This document shows positions 1-12,859 of a stretch of DNA of 64,000 nucleotides, piece after piece; within the stretch, counting starts at the first letter, position 1; each line of letters starts with the position of its first letter. The translations under genes and the position numbers were made by a program. The stretch is from Pleodorina starrii (taxonomy: Eukaryota > Chlorophyta > Chlorophyceae > Chlamydomonadales > Volvocaceae). The stretch is taken from contig BRXU01000020.1 of the NCBI GenBank assembly GCA_030267565.1, positions 2,311,501 to 2,375,500 on the forward strand, in the 5' to 3' direction. The notes under the pieces were generated by a model. It was given only the letters and a program-made list of their open reading frames with translations. It did not search any database and was not told where the DNA came from.

Positions 1-1439
1 GATGGATGAGAGCATCAGGTCCCCGAAGTGGTACTCCCCCGGCAATTACGTGCGTTACCTAGCTAGATGGATAGATAGATCGGTAGATAGATTGTTATTC
101 ATGTCTGGGCGGAAAGCGTTTGCGTGATGATAGATCCGCAATTCCTTGCTTCACTTGATTAGCTAGCAAGGTAGCTAGATAGCTGCGTTTCCCGTGATAA
201 TAAAGCCGTGGGCAGCGCAGCTGCTGCAGGCGAGCTGCAACATTTACCATGTGCGTGCGTGAGTGCTTTCGTGCTTTGTGGGGACAGATTGATCGTTGTA
301 CAGCGGGGCGCGTGTGCTTCGTTGCTTGCGGGCAAGCAATGATTATACGTGTACGTCCGCCGTTTTGCGCGCCCGCCGGTTATCACCGGCAAGCTTTGTT
401 ATTTCTGTTCTGTAATAATTAAGTGGCATCCTGATTATTAGAGAGGCCTGAGATAGAGTTCCGTCCATAATTTGACGGTAATGAACGAACATGGCCGGTG
501 TACGTACTTTTTTGAGTGGCAGCGGCAGTGATCAAAGTAAGAAGGTGCTCACCTTAGCTTGTAAGCTACATACCGCGCTCTTCCAACCATACAGCCGTGG
601 CGGTGGCGCTCCGGAACCACCGCGCTCTACGTATCTACGTACGACACCTGTGACTGATAAGCTCCAAGGAAGTACCGCCGAGGAGGGGGCACGCCTGCCG
701 CCTGCCCCCACAACGCGCGCAAACTGCCGTACCCCCCTCAGGCGCACTAGCTGCTGTGCCCCTGTAAGCAGCAAAGGCTTATTATATCCTGCGGATGCTC
801 AGGAGCCACGAAGGCTTGCACTTCCCCCTTCATCATCAGGCGCAATAGCTTCGGTCTGTGCCCCCCTCAGGCGCATTAGCTGCCCCAACGAATTTCCTCC
901 AACCCCAACCGACTTATTTACTGGAGGATTATTAGCCTGGTGAGTTGCAGTGCGCCCCGTACTGACCGTATGGCTGGAACGATGTCACCTCCACCTTTCT
1001 CCAGCTGCCAGGTAGCTGGGATGCCTGTTTAGGAACTACCGGAAGTGCGTGATGAGCGATCGAGACGGCCCCATCGAATGGTTCGAATCCCTCCCACGCG
1101 CGATGGCCCCACACCGTCCTACGTCCGGTCGCGCAGAGCTATCTGATTAAAGATAAATTCATACACACCACATCAGCTTTGCAAGGTCGCAAAAGCTACG
1201 TGCGGGTGGCAACGGTGCCATGCTGCTGTACAACCGAATTGCGAAGGGAGCGCCCCGATTCGTTGGCGCATCGCAACTGCACGTGAAGTTTAAGCTTGAT
1301 GATATATAAGAATCGATTCATAACCAAGTATTTGCGTTTGCTCTTTCTGCTTTTCAACTACGTACACCGTTCCGCTTCTGATTACTCTGAGCAATTCATA
1401 CTACTTCCGGTTGGTTGTTTGTGTGCTAAGCACTGAAGG

Positions 1440-1611
1440 TTGTTGGAGAATTGGCTCACTGCCATACTGGCGGTGGCCGGGTACGTGGCCGGGTACGTTG
1501 GTCGGGGCCGGCGGTGGCCGGGTACGTTGCCTCAGAGAGCGCACGTATTGTTGGAGAATTGGCTCACTGCCATACTGGCGCCAGTATGGCAGTGAGCCAA
1601 TTCTCCAACAA
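1440..1611. repeat. Perfect 64-bp palindrome plus upstream direct copy
   Basis: Positions 1548-1579 and 1580-1611 are exact reverse complements with no spacer (32-bp arms, centre CTGGC|GCCAG). A third copy of the arm lies in direct orientation at 1440-1471. The arrangement suggests transposon ends joined head to head, or an inverted duplication. Confidence 0.95.
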
Positions 1612-2761
1612 AGGTTTCAAAATCTTTTGACCCAAGATGTAAGTGGGTTTCTTATTATGGATGGACGACCGAAAGCATATATGTCGGACCTCGGACGAGA
1701 AACACGTACGTCCTAATCAAGCGCCATGCTGAAAGTAGCATCCCCGCGGATGAAGGGTTCCCCCAATTTGCGGGTATGGAGGAAGCAATGAATCCCCCTC
1801 GGTTGGCGAAGATGCTTGAGCGCATCTTGGCCCACCGCAACTCCGTCATTTGTTCCCTTTGGCCGCTAGTGTCCTCTTTCCCTGCATGTCCGGCTTTCCA
1901 CTGTCGTGGTTTTTAGCATTTTAGCCCCCTTAATCTTGGGCCCTCGGCTCGTATGGGTTTTTTGTTCATGAGAGAGGCACGCATCCCCAACGAACCATGT
2001 AACAACCACACACACACACACATCTGTCGGACTCACTTTCCATAGCATTCCCGCGGCGACTATAATAACCCGGTTCATGCATACATACCATACTGCATTG
2101 ATCATGCGAAGACAAACCATGCAGTTTTTACATGAAACGATAGGTTTCGTTGTGGTTGGTTTGCGTCCTATTGCGGCGGGCGATCCGAGCGCTCTAGGTA
2201 CGTAAGCGCGCGCGTTCAGCCCCGGGCCCGTTTGGACGAGCTGCATTTTCAGCGAGCACAACGAAAGTCCGTTTCATGCAGACTTTGCTGTATGAAAAGT
2301 TTCGTTCACCGGTGCGGTATCCGGAATTTGATTGGCTGATCGTGGTACGTAATCCCTTGCTTCCCGTTCGATTCGTTTCCAGCACACCCCTAGCACACCA
2401 CACCACAAGAAGTAAGCCCGCCGCTCACACACTTTTTTGTGCACCTCGCCTTGCAGCCTGTTGTTTTTTACTACCTCCGTTGAGCAAAAATTTAGCTTAA
2501 TGTTCTACGGCGTGCATCATGCCACGGTAACCGGGTGTTGCGAACTAGCACATACATGCTTCGCTGGTTCAATCATTTTGCTTGGTCGGTCTTTGAGGTC
2601 TTTGTTACGCAAACAATAACAAACATGTCCACATTAGGTTTTTGTCGTTGTTGTTCGCACCGAATGCGTGTATCAGATGCTGTGGTAGGCCCACCGCCTC
2701 GGTTGGGAAGCTGTGTGCCAGCCCTCGCTCGTCCAAAAGTATATATTGCCGCCGGCCTTAG

Positions 2762-3232
2762 GGGCTGTTTACATATGACTGAAACTATGCCGCGCAGAAA
2801 CATTTATATAGCCGAAATGGTTTCTGGCAGATGTTCACATACATATACGACCGAAACTTGTATTTGAGTAAAAGTCTTATCTGCCGATTTCGATAGTGGC
2901 CTCCATGGAAATCGTGGAAATACTCCTCAAACAATACAATCAATAACATCAAAACACACAGACGACGCGTTGCAGCACACAAAACATACGTGCCAGGTAC
3001 CACATGCGTGCCAGGTACCACCAAACTTGCTGTTGCTTTCCTGTTCGAACTTGGCATAACATTATAAGATAAAACTCTCTTTAGTTCGCGGCTGCAAATG
3101 AGCGATCCTAGTATCGGTCGTAAAAGAGGCCCCCGGAACGCAATGTGTCCGGCCGAAACTTGTTTCCGCAAGATTGTGTTTGATGCTTGATTTCTGCGTT
3201 CTTGTTTGAAGCCGGATATATGTAAACAGCCC
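2762..3232. mobile_element. Short non-autonomous inverted-repeat element (MITE-like)
   Basis: The 15-bp sequence GGGCTGTTTACATAT at 2762-2776 is repeated in inverted orientation at 3218-3232, bounding about 470 bp without coding capacity. Internal GCCGAAA-type words also recur. I could not find a clear target-site duplication, so superfamily is open; the GGGCTGTT-type ends are reminiscent of hAT elements. Confidence 0.5.
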
Positions 3233-3639
3233 TTTGCGCTAGCTAGGAACTCCTCGTTTAGCCCTTCCTCACTCCTGCCCAAAGACATAAGCACCAGACC
3301 GTCGCCAGCAACGAACCGAATAGAATGCAAGGATTACAACCGAATAGGCCACCCCACCTCTGGGCCCGACCGTACGGCGACACGGCGGTGCGCCGGAAAA
3401 GGGCTCTATCTCGGGGCCCCTTGGACGAGACACGACACACGAGAGGCGTTTTGGTCAGTTCCGCTTGGGTGGGTCTGTATGTTTGCTTCCGTTCCATCCA
3501 TCGCTGAAGCAGCTCGTAATTTCCGACCCCGACTCCCTCAATCACCCCTACCTCGAGCTAGCGACACATGGCATGCGCCCGTCTGCCTGACCTCTGCATG
3601 CCTGACCTCTGCCCGACGTCTGCCTGACCTCTGCCCGAC

Positions 3640-3729
3640 GTCTGGCTGACAGCTGCGTGGCTTTACCACATTCTGTCTGGCAGCGTCTGGCTGACAGCTG
3701 CGTGGCTTTACCTCATTCTGTCTGGCAGC
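3640..3729. repeat. 45-bp tandem duplication
   Basis: Two adjacent copies beginning GTCTGGCTGACAG (3640 and 3685) differ at about one base. They follow a short degenerate CCTGACCTCTG/CCCGACGTCTG repeat starting near 3587. Confidence 0.85.
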
Positions 3730-4989
3730 AGCTGGCGTTTTTTCCCCAACAGCATGTATGCGTGCAGCTCTGCACAGATAGATAGATGGGATTCCACACC
3801 TCGCCTCGTCTCCAAGCAACGACGGCTCCTGAATGTCATGTCAGGCCGATCGACCACGCGCAATTACTGCAAGCTTCCAACCATACACACATTGGCGGGA
3901 CAGGGGGCCTTGGAGCAGGCTCTGTAGGAAAAAGCAGATGGACCCGGCCGCATGTATGTGGCAGTGCCTGAATGGGCAACCCTAGGAAGGCCGATGCGAA
4001 CGGCGCGCGACCCCGCCCAGCAGCTCACCCCATGCCACCCCGAAGGCGAAACGTAACGTGGGGGACAATGTTAATGAAGGCGGGCCCTAAGCAAGCACGC
4101 AAGCGGCGATTTCAGGCAGACAAGGATAACAGCGTGCCCGAAGCTGCCTTAACTAACCATCGAAGCACTAGGGGGACGGCTTTGTTTCCCCGGCCTGCCT
4201 CGGCCTGGGGGTGGGGGGGGGTGGGACGGTTGGGTTTGCTTGGATGCACGCCGGCGACCGAGAAGCCCCGTGCGTGCCGCGGGTCCCACGGACGCAGCGC
4301 GAGACCCGGACTCGGCACTTGATTCAATCGTATTTATAAGGAGTGTTTGGAGTGCCTTGAGGGAAGGAATCTTTTCGGGAGCTGCGCGCTTGACGGCGCT
4401 GGGAGCTGGCCCGGCGTCGTTTTTGGCCGCCCACGCACGCCCGTCAATTACCGGCCCGCCAAGCAAGCTAGAGGGCGGATGCCGCCGCGTCGCATTGTGT
4501 TGCAAAACGCGCGCTGCTGAGTAAGAAAACGGCCTGTATGGGTGTGCCTGTTGTATGGTTTTGCACTTTTTCTCGTCAACTGATTCTGAGCTTCCCATAA
4601 CGGCGTTGCGCTGCAGCACGGCAGAAGGCACCTGCTGCAGGCAGACGCACGCATTCACAGGCAGAACGACATTCAGATTGCAAATGAATAAATTTTATAT
4701 TTTCTAATAGTACATTGTGATGCGGGCCAGTAGCAATGTGTGTAAGAGGTGACTCCCGTGTCCCGTCACGGACTAGTGTGACCTTCGTGACCTTCAGGCG
4801 ACCTTTTGGCAAACCAAAACCGTGCGGTATCTTCACCTGTAAGAACACGTACAAAAAACGTTTCATTTAGCATTTATTTGGCGTGCGCTTGAATTGTTTG
4901 CAAAACTGAAGCTGGACGACCACGGCCTTTCGTAACCGGAAAAGTCTGCGGCAGTACAATCGCCGTTGGAAACTGGCCCTTGGCGCACA

Positions 4990-4996
4990 TATAAAA
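4990..4996 (+). promoter_or_regulatory. TATA box of first cysteine protease gene
   Basis: TATAAAA lies 148 bases upstream of the chosen start codon at 5138. The second protease has the same word at a comparable distance. Confidence 0.6.
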
Positions 4997-5137
4997 GCCC
5001 CTGGACGTCCCAACTGGTATCATATCTGATTCCTAATAACATACGCACCTCATCTTTTGTCCACCTCCAGCTTGGGCTTACTTATCGACAACATCTTAGT
5101 ATACGATTTGGAACTTTGGGGGTATTCAGTGCAAGTT

Positions 5138-8100
5138 ATGTCAATTTTGACAAGGCGGTTGGCGCTGGCCCTTGCGGCCGCGTGCCTCCTTCAGCTGGCC
5201 GCAGCGCAGAGTCCCGGTAAGGAGTTCACGACCTTCAAGCAAGAGCCGCTTGCTTTGCCTTCTATGACATTTACCATGAAGCCTCGAAACCTTTGGGGAA
5301 ATTAACCGGATGCGCGCTTAAAAGCCTAGCATATTGTTAGTCATCCCGGCCGAGCGACATACAGCTTCCTCGCGGTACCGTAGACCCGTTATTTCACCTG
5401 GCGGATGCCTCATTACACTCAGTGCTTGCCACTATCACCGCTTTGTGCCCTCGGCAACGCCCGATAAATTTGTCGCACCGCGACATCGCAACGGCATTTC
5501 CTCTTTCCCATCCTGCTGTTCGCAGCCTGCCCCAGCGCCGATGGCTTTGCGTTTTACCGCCTGCAAGAGGTCATCGGAGCTTACACGATCAGGACTGCCA
5601 ACACGACCGTTCCTTCGGCGCTGGCGACCCAGTGCCGCGCCGAGCCGCGCTGCAATGCCTTTGACACCACCGGCTCCCTCAAGATTGTGCCCATGGTCCC
5701 CGCTTTCTCCGTCCTCGATGGCAACGCCACGGACGTCGTGGCCTGCGATGGCATCTACGTCTTCCAGCGCCTGCTGACGGGGCTGGTGCTGCCGGTACGT
5801 TGTCCTTCGGGGTACCAGACACGGAAGCCGTCTCCTTCAGTCACAGGGGTTATTGTTTGGACAGCTAGCGCTCCTGGGACTCCTGAGAGGACGAAGCCTG
5901 TGTGGTGTGCTTTTTATCGAAAGCGACCGGCTCCACGTTACGGCTTGCGGGTTATGGTACCTGTGGCCGCCGTGTATTGCAAGGGTTAGCGGGAACTTAC
6001 GACCCTTTCCTAAATCCGCGTCTGAGTGTGCTTGCACCGCTTCTGCGTGGCGACGGTTTTGCGTTTTCGTGAGGCAGGGGAGCGTGTATGTGTTTGCGCC
6101 GGTGCTGTTGCTGCTGCTGCTGCGGCGGCACAAGTGATGCCGGCCTGACAACCTACCCACGCATCCACACACCCACCCACCCGCAGGATGGCGTGGATTC
6201 AATCTCGATGCGCAAGGCTGGGGCGAAGAACCTTTTGGACGTGCAGGCCCTCAACAAAGCGGCCTCTCAGGTAGGTCCTGCGGGTGGACAGCAGGGGGTT
6301 GCGGACACGGGCGCAGTGCACTCCTTTTTATAATCCACCGGGCCGGGCCGGGCTTGGTCGTAGCGGGATGGCTGGATGGGCAGGGGTCGGGTCGGGTCGT
6401 CGAAGCGGGCTAAGCGGGACGGCTGGGCTCGGGTCAGTTCAGGTCGGTTTGGGTCCGATCGGAGGTCGGAGCTGGCAAATCAGGTGTGCAGACCTACCTA
6501 TTTACACAGAGGCTGTCGAGACGCATCGCGTTGCGCCGCGTCTAGGCCTCTCTCTAGGGGCAATCCATCTGGGTGTATATCTCTAGTCGCAGATACCTAA
6601 AAACATATTGCCACCCTGTCTAGGTAGGGCAATCGGGTGAGCCAACCCAACCCAACGCCATGCGTGTCAGTCTATCTTATGGGGCCGGGCCGTGCAAGCA
6701 TATGGGCTTATGGGGCAAGGGAACAAGGGCACAAACGGGATGCAGGACGCGGAAGTCGGGATGGATGGATGGGGCGCGGGGCGACTGGGCCCCACGACGG
6801 AGCACCCGGTACTGTACGGCAATTGTCGATCGTCGGTTCAATCTTAAAACCCTATCGCATCACGCACGTTCCGTACAGGTGGCGGCGAAGCTGAAGGCCA
6901 AGAATTACAATCCGCGGGCCGCCGCCGCTCTGTCAGCGGCAATCTTGAGGCAGGCCTTTAACGACGCGAAGGTACGGCATTTGTTGTACGACGACGCCAC
7001 ATCATGCAGTTGCGCCTGCGAAGTGCACTTGCGAAGAAATGCAATTGCGCTTGCGCAGTAGTGTAGCGTGCGCATGACTACGTGTCCGTCCGCGCCCATA
7101 CGTTTTCCACAGCCAAATGTACACGCCCCGACAGCGTGCGAGAGGGGCGTTTGTGGCGGTAGATTGATGCGGACCGACGAGCGCATGTCACAATTCCTGG
7201 CCTGTCCCGCGCGGTCCCGTATTTCCTTACGTACGTATTTCCTTACAAACGAAATCAAGAGATCTTGAATTTGTGCAAAGCGCATATCTGGTTGATGCGG
7301 ATGGTTGATCTCTCATGGATCGCATCGCTAAGTTTGACCTTTGTTGATTCCAAACCCTCTGCTTCGTTTGTGCATCAGTTCGTTCACGTAGGGTTTTCCA
7401 CGCTGGCGGTGCCGTACATACATGATACCGTAATGTGGGACCTCCCGTCCGTACTGCATGTACTGTACTGCTGCAGGTGCCTCTGGCGCAGTCGAGTGAC
7501 ACGGCTGGGTCGTACACATACGCAGGCGTCGTGGCAGCGCTGTCGTACCCCGAGTGGGACTCGCGCATCGCCAACGGCACGTCGTACAGTTACATCAGCC
7601 CCGTCAAGGACCAGGGCAACTGCGGGTCCTGCGTCGCCTTCGCCGTCACGGGTGCCGCGGAGGCCGCCGTTGGGGCAGTCAACAGGACCGTTATTAACAC
7701 CAACGACTTTTCGGAGCAGTGGCTGTACTTCTGCAACGGTATGTACAGCCCAACGTGCAATACTGGTTGGTACGCCAGCGCGGCGGCCAACGTCATTACC
7801 AGCAAGGGCGTTCGCTACGAGGTCAATTATCCGTACAAGCCGGCTTCGACCACGCCTTGCACCCTGAATGGCACACTACTCAGCCTTCGGGGCAGCTTCA
7901 CTCAGACGACCTACTACGATATTACTCTGGTGAGGTTTGCGGCGGTGAAGACTGCCCGGCATTATATGACTCATCGTGGATATATGCCGGACCTTTTCTT
8001 TTGTAACTTGCTGAATACTTATATTTGGGCGCGTTTGTTGAGCGTTCTCTCTCGTGGGCGCCAGTCTGATCGTTATGCTGGACCCGGTTGAGGTTCGTAC

Positions 8101-10506
8101 TCGGGATCTTGTGGATGCCGTGCAATTTCATCGCATTACCCTGCTGACGCGCCGGTAGTCTATCTTTGCACAATTCACATTGCACGCGACGCTGCACCTT
8201 TTTCATCCTATCTTCGGGAGCGTAGGCTGCATCGTGGAGCCACCGCCGGCCTCCTCGCTCACCCTCGCTGCCGTTTTGAAGGAGTGTCCAAAACCCCCTA
8301 CTATTATGTCTGTTTAACTTCCCAAACCGTTCCATCCTCCCACCAATCGATCGTACCTGTCGTTGAATGCACGCAGGCGAAGGAGCACATCCGCAAGTAC
8401 GGCTCGGTCACGTCGTATTTTGCCGTATACAACGACTTCTTTTACTGGACGGCCACCTCCAAGTGTGTAACGATTCAGAATGCCAGAAGAGATAGGAAGT
8501 TAATCTGTAACCTATTATGAGCAGGGACGAGCGCAACGGATTGTGTCATTCTTGGGCCCCATGCAAGCGCCTATTTTGACCCCAGACATCTCTAGCCTGT
8601 CGGCTGTCGCTGATGGGGTAACCTCTTTATCTGCCGCATCCGTTAAAAGCTGTCGATCCGCTGGATGGCAACGTGTCATTTACCCTCCCTCCACGAAAGT
8701 TGCGCCGTTTGTTTGTTGTATACGACAGGCCGTACGCTTGGGATGGCGTCAGCGCCCTGGCTGGCTACCACCAGGTCCTGGTGGTGGGCTACAACGACAC
8801 CGGGTAGGTTGCCGTACTCGACATGTGTGGTACGATGCAAAGCAATGCCGTGCCAGTCCAAGCTACGCTTCTCTAACGCATCTGTTGCCTTACTCACGCC
8901 TCACTCAACGCTTTCCCAAGCTCACTTCGCCAGCCGCCTGGTCGTACCCCGCTTGTCGTACCCCGCAGGTCGTTCTGGATCGTCAAGAACAGCTGGGGCA
9001 CCGGCTGGGGCGACAAGGGCTACTTTCGTATGTCGTACGGTGCCAACGTGGGTTTCATGACGGCGAGCAGCGACTCCATCCTCGGCCTCGGTTGGTTGCC
9101 ACCCGCGTCGCCCTCGCCTCCGCCTCCTTCGCCGGCCCCATCCGTTTGTGGAGACAGCGTCTGCGCCGCCGATGAGACGTGCTCCAGCTGTCCCGGCGAC
9201 TGCGGTGTCTGCGACGTCTGCGGTGACGCAAAGTGCACCGGTGAGTACGACACGTACGGCATAATAGCTACGGCACGCACGTACGGCACACGGCACGGGC
9301 AGCGAGGCGCGAACGACTCTGCCTCTTTTCTTAGTTTAAGGCACGCTTGTGGGCATGGTTTGTGGCCAACTCCATCTGTTGTGGTAACTGTTACCGCTCG
9401 GTTGATCAAAACCGCCTCAAGGTAGAGGAGGATTCGTTGGAACCGGAAACGCACACGTCGCTCGTTCCCACGCTCCCTTGTGACTGTACCCCTCGCTGCC
9501 ATCATGTACGCCGCCCGCCGCTCTTCCGTCTGCTTTCGTGAACCCCATACGTCCAGGTGCTGAGACCTGCACGGCCTGCCCCACCGACTGCCGCGTCTCC
9601 AACATCACCGCCCTGCCCTGCTGCGGCGACGGCTTCTGCAACGCCGCCGGCGGCGAGACCTGCGGCAACTGCCCCAAGGACTGCGGCGTCTGCCCCACCT
9701 GCAACAGAAACGGCGTCTGCGAGCCGGCACTGGGAGAGAAGTGCGTCAGCGGCAGCACGGGCTGTGCGGATTGCGGCACCTGCAGCAGCGCCTATTGCGG
9801 TGACGGCAGGTGCACAAGCGCCAGGAAGGGATACAGCGAGACGTGCGGCTCGTGCCCCACCGACTGCGGCCGTTGCTCGGACTCGCTCTTCTGCGGTAGG
9901 TCGGTCGACGGCTGCGGGAAAAGCGGACTCAAAGCGTTGTGTACCGTATGGGTTGAGGCCGCCCGCCGCCGGCGCGGTTGGATGGCGGCGGCGGCACCGC
10001 TGGCCAGGTCGTCGCTCGCTTGCCCCCGTCGACTACGTAGGCCCGCCGTCGGTCCTTCGCAGCTCGTTAGCGTTGTTTTGCAGCACGCACTGCGCTGTTG
10101 GTCACACGTACGGCAGTTGACGATTGAGTGCCGTACCCTTATTAGGGACTCGATCGTGTGTTCCAACTATCTAGCGGCTGCATGGGATCGAATACGGATT
10201 CTATTTATTCCCGAATCGATAGAAACCCTCCCATTTTTTGAATAAAATATTTGAGTATAAATACGTATTTGCGTGTTTGCCGCTCGCACGTTGGCGCTTA
10301 CGCATGCAGGCGATGGCATCTGCAGCTCGAGTCGCAACGAGACCACCAGCAGCTGCTCCCGTGACTGCAGCAGGTTTGCGCGCGTCGCCCCGGGTGTGTC
10401 TGACAACAACGGCAACGGCAACGGCAACGGCAACGGTAACGGCAACGGCAACGGCAATGGTATTGGCCTTGTCAATGGCCACCATCGCAGGTCCCTCAGG
10501 GCCTAG
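5138..10506 (+). CDS. Secreted papain-family (C1A) cysteine protease with C-terminal Cys-rich modules, copy A
   Basis: Ten exons: 5138-5216, 5526-5794, 6187-6270, 6879-6971, 7477-7929, 8377-8462, 8729-8803, 8969-9240, 9557-9895, 10310-10506; 648 residues. All introns are GT-AG and phases agree. Residues 1-24 form a signal peptide, which is why I chose this ATG over an in-frame one at 5057. Exon 2 encodes a four-Cys PAN/apple-like segment (QCRAEPRCNAF). The protease domain has the oxyanion Gln and nucleophile in KDQGNCGSCVAFA, SEQW, the catalytic His in GYHQVLVVGY and Asn in WIVKNSWG, so it is predicted active; the usual Trp after the catalytic Cys is Val. A Pro-rich linker then leads to repeated CGDGxC...ETCxxCPxDCG modules and an Asn-Gly hexamer-repeat tail. 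I infer a secreted or vacuolar peptidase. It is a tandem paralogue of the gene at 16712-21466. Confidence 0.9.
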
Positions 10507-12625
10507 ATAGGTTGAAGGCCATCCAGACCTCAGACGGTCGACTGAAGGCGGTAAAGATACCTAAAGCAGTGGCCGTGCGCCATGAACGCTTGATCAGGTG
10601 AAACGTTTTGAGGTTATGGATTGGGTTGATTATTCATGCATCGCGTCCCGATTGGTGAACGACGCATCGCTACGCTGTGCCTTGCATCCGCATGCGCTGC
10701 TGGCGGGGGATGGATGTGGCCGTTCGATCGGGATGAGACATCCGTCTATGTTGCTTTTCATGTCTCGAGCCGGCCTGCCTTGGCTGCGTTCGCGTGTTGG
10801 CGTTCGCGTTACGCTGTCGGGAGCAGCGTCAGGGCTGGATGATACAATCAAGCAAGTTGGTGTGCTTGCCAAAAGCAACATTATTATTCATCGTCTGTGT
10901 GTGTGTGCGTGCCCACGCGCGCCTGAATTGCCTCGGGGTTGCCTCTGCGACCCCGACGTGCATTTTCTGCTACTGCTAGCGCGGCTGCTACTTATGTATT
11001 TGTTGCAGTTGGCTCCCGTGGGCTGGTGCGGCTTACCTTCGCGAGCAAATTCATCCATCCATCTGCCGACCTACGCAGCACTTAAGGTGATGATGTGTAC
11101 GTACCGGCATCCATCCTCGTGCGCGCGCATGTGGATAAGGTGGATTAGGGACGTACCGTGACGTACGGTACTGCAAATGCGAAGGATGCGAGCGAGCTAG
11201 TAACCTGGGTTTTCTTTTTCATTTCAACAAGCGTGCCAAATGTGCTTGTATGTTGACGAATTTTGTTGCGCACGCACGAGCCATTCATGGTAGCTTGATG
11301 CGGGCGGCGGGGTGCGCCCATCTTCGCTTGCATTGATGACATTTATCGCAATGCATGCTATCGCGTGTTGGAGCGGAATGATGGCTGCGTTTTGGGTAAG
11401 CGTTGACCGTTGCCATTATGTTGGCTTCCTTTCTCTCTGTGTGTGCGACCAGATAAGAAAGCGAGCATACGATAGCGTACGGTCAGCATTTAAGTGGGCG
11501 GTACCGCCGCGGCCGGCCATGTATCGTTGCTCATTAAATTTGCCTGCGAATTCGAATCCTGTAGCCTTAACATATTATAGCATTGGCGGCGGGTTGGTGT
11601 GGTGGCGGTTGAGAAGTTGGTGGTTGGTCGGTGGTTGCTCAGGTTTGAGCGAGGCGCCATTATTGACTGCCGTGGTGGGCGGACCGCCCAGACCGGTTTA
11701 GGAAAGGGCGCCCAGCCCCGCGCTCTGATAGATGTGCCCCGGTTGCTTTGACACTAAGGCCGGGGTGCGTGATTGTGCCAGCACTGATAGATGTGCCCCG
11801 GTTGCTTTGACACTAAGGCCGGGGTGCGTGATTGTGCCAGCAGTTGGAAGGGGAGGGATGGGGAGATGGAAGTCCGGCTCTATCTGCTGCCATCATCATC
11901 ATCGTGACAATGACGGCGGCCGGTGTCACGTCCATCCATCTGTAATTCTGTATGTGTGTCCGCCTCTTCCTCGATGGAATGTGTAACTCTGCGGTTCCAT
12001 CCTGAAATCGCCCGTCTGCCACCGGTTGATGCGAATAGAGGCTCGCAGCAGTTAGTTCGGCGGTGCATCATTCCGAACCTGCTGGGTGCTGCGTGCTGGC
12101 TCTTTCGACGGACGCTAGGAACCACGACCCGAGCCAAACACCCCAAGCAACACCTCAAGCAAGCAGGGGGAGGGCCCAAGCAACCCAGTCCGTCCAACTC
12201 CATCCCCTCGTGTAAGCAGCAAAGGCTTATCCCGCGGATGCTCAGGAGCCAGGCTTACACCTCGGGGGTTCTCTATCTGCGGGTACCATTCGGCTCTATC
12301 TGTCCACCTCATCAATCAAGCGGCCAGCATCTAGCGGCCAGTGAGTGAGCGAAGCCGAGGATGAACGGCACCTGGCACGTACCTCCACCCCTGACGGAAT
12401 CTCTGGCAACGCCAAATGCAGTCCTCCGCACCCACTTGAGCGTTCCTCGCACCCTGCTGCCGGGGCCATGTACCGGTAACTGGGATTGAGGACTGCACTT
12501 GGCGTTTCCCAAGCCATTACATGCCCCCAGCAGCAGGGTGTGGGAAACGCTCAAGTGGGTGCGGAGCCCGTTGGGGTCGGGGGCAATAAGAACGGCCCGG
12601 GGCGAGGGGAGCGCAACACAGTTAC
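10507..12625. other. Intergenic, no gene seen
   Basis: No coding exon is supportable. It contains a 59-bp tandem duplication around 11724-11842, a dispersed repeat at 12211-12251 (shared with 763-808) and interleaved inverted repeats at 12408-12564. No TGTAA word lies in the first kilobase behind the protease stop codon. Confidence 0.6.
12408..12564. repeat. Interleaved inverted repeats
   Basis: Block X (12408-12426) pairs with 12488-12506 (one mismatch), and block Y (12426-12444, perfect 19 bp) pairs with 12546-12564. The order is X-Y-X'-Y', not nested. Confidence 0.8.
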
Positions 12626-12859
12626 CTGAAGGTTTTCTGAGTGCAACGCTAGAAAACCAAGGTTTTCTGTGAACTCAGAGGAGTTGTGCCCTCATAAGGG
12701 CGTTGGTACGGCAGATGGTGCCAGTTAAGGTGTCCGCGAAGGCGTGGAGGAGTGATTTTCGGGTTTTGTAGCTACATAGGGTGGTTGCTGCGAGGCTGTG
12801 GGCATTAAGGCCTTAGCGATAGCTTTCGCGGTAGCCGGCCCTCACCATAAATTTTAACA

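Larger units (their letters stand above)
1..4980. other. Gene-poor 5' region
   Basis: I see no supportable gene in this stretch. Open frames here (for example a 150-codon frame at 491-943) have no recognizable domain, and part of that one (763-808) recurs at 12211-12251, so it is repeat-derived. The region holds a perfect palindrome at 1548-1611, a short inverted-repeat element at 2762-3232, a dispersed repeat at 1958-2018 (again at 23201-23252) and a 45-bp tandem duplication at 3640-3729. Confidence 0.6.

Noticed and set aside
1020..1120. tRNA-like B-box word GGTTCGAATCC near 1079
   Set aside because: The flanking bases do not form a T stem or acceptor stem and no A box lies at the proper spacing, so neither a tRNA gene nor a SINE is supportable.
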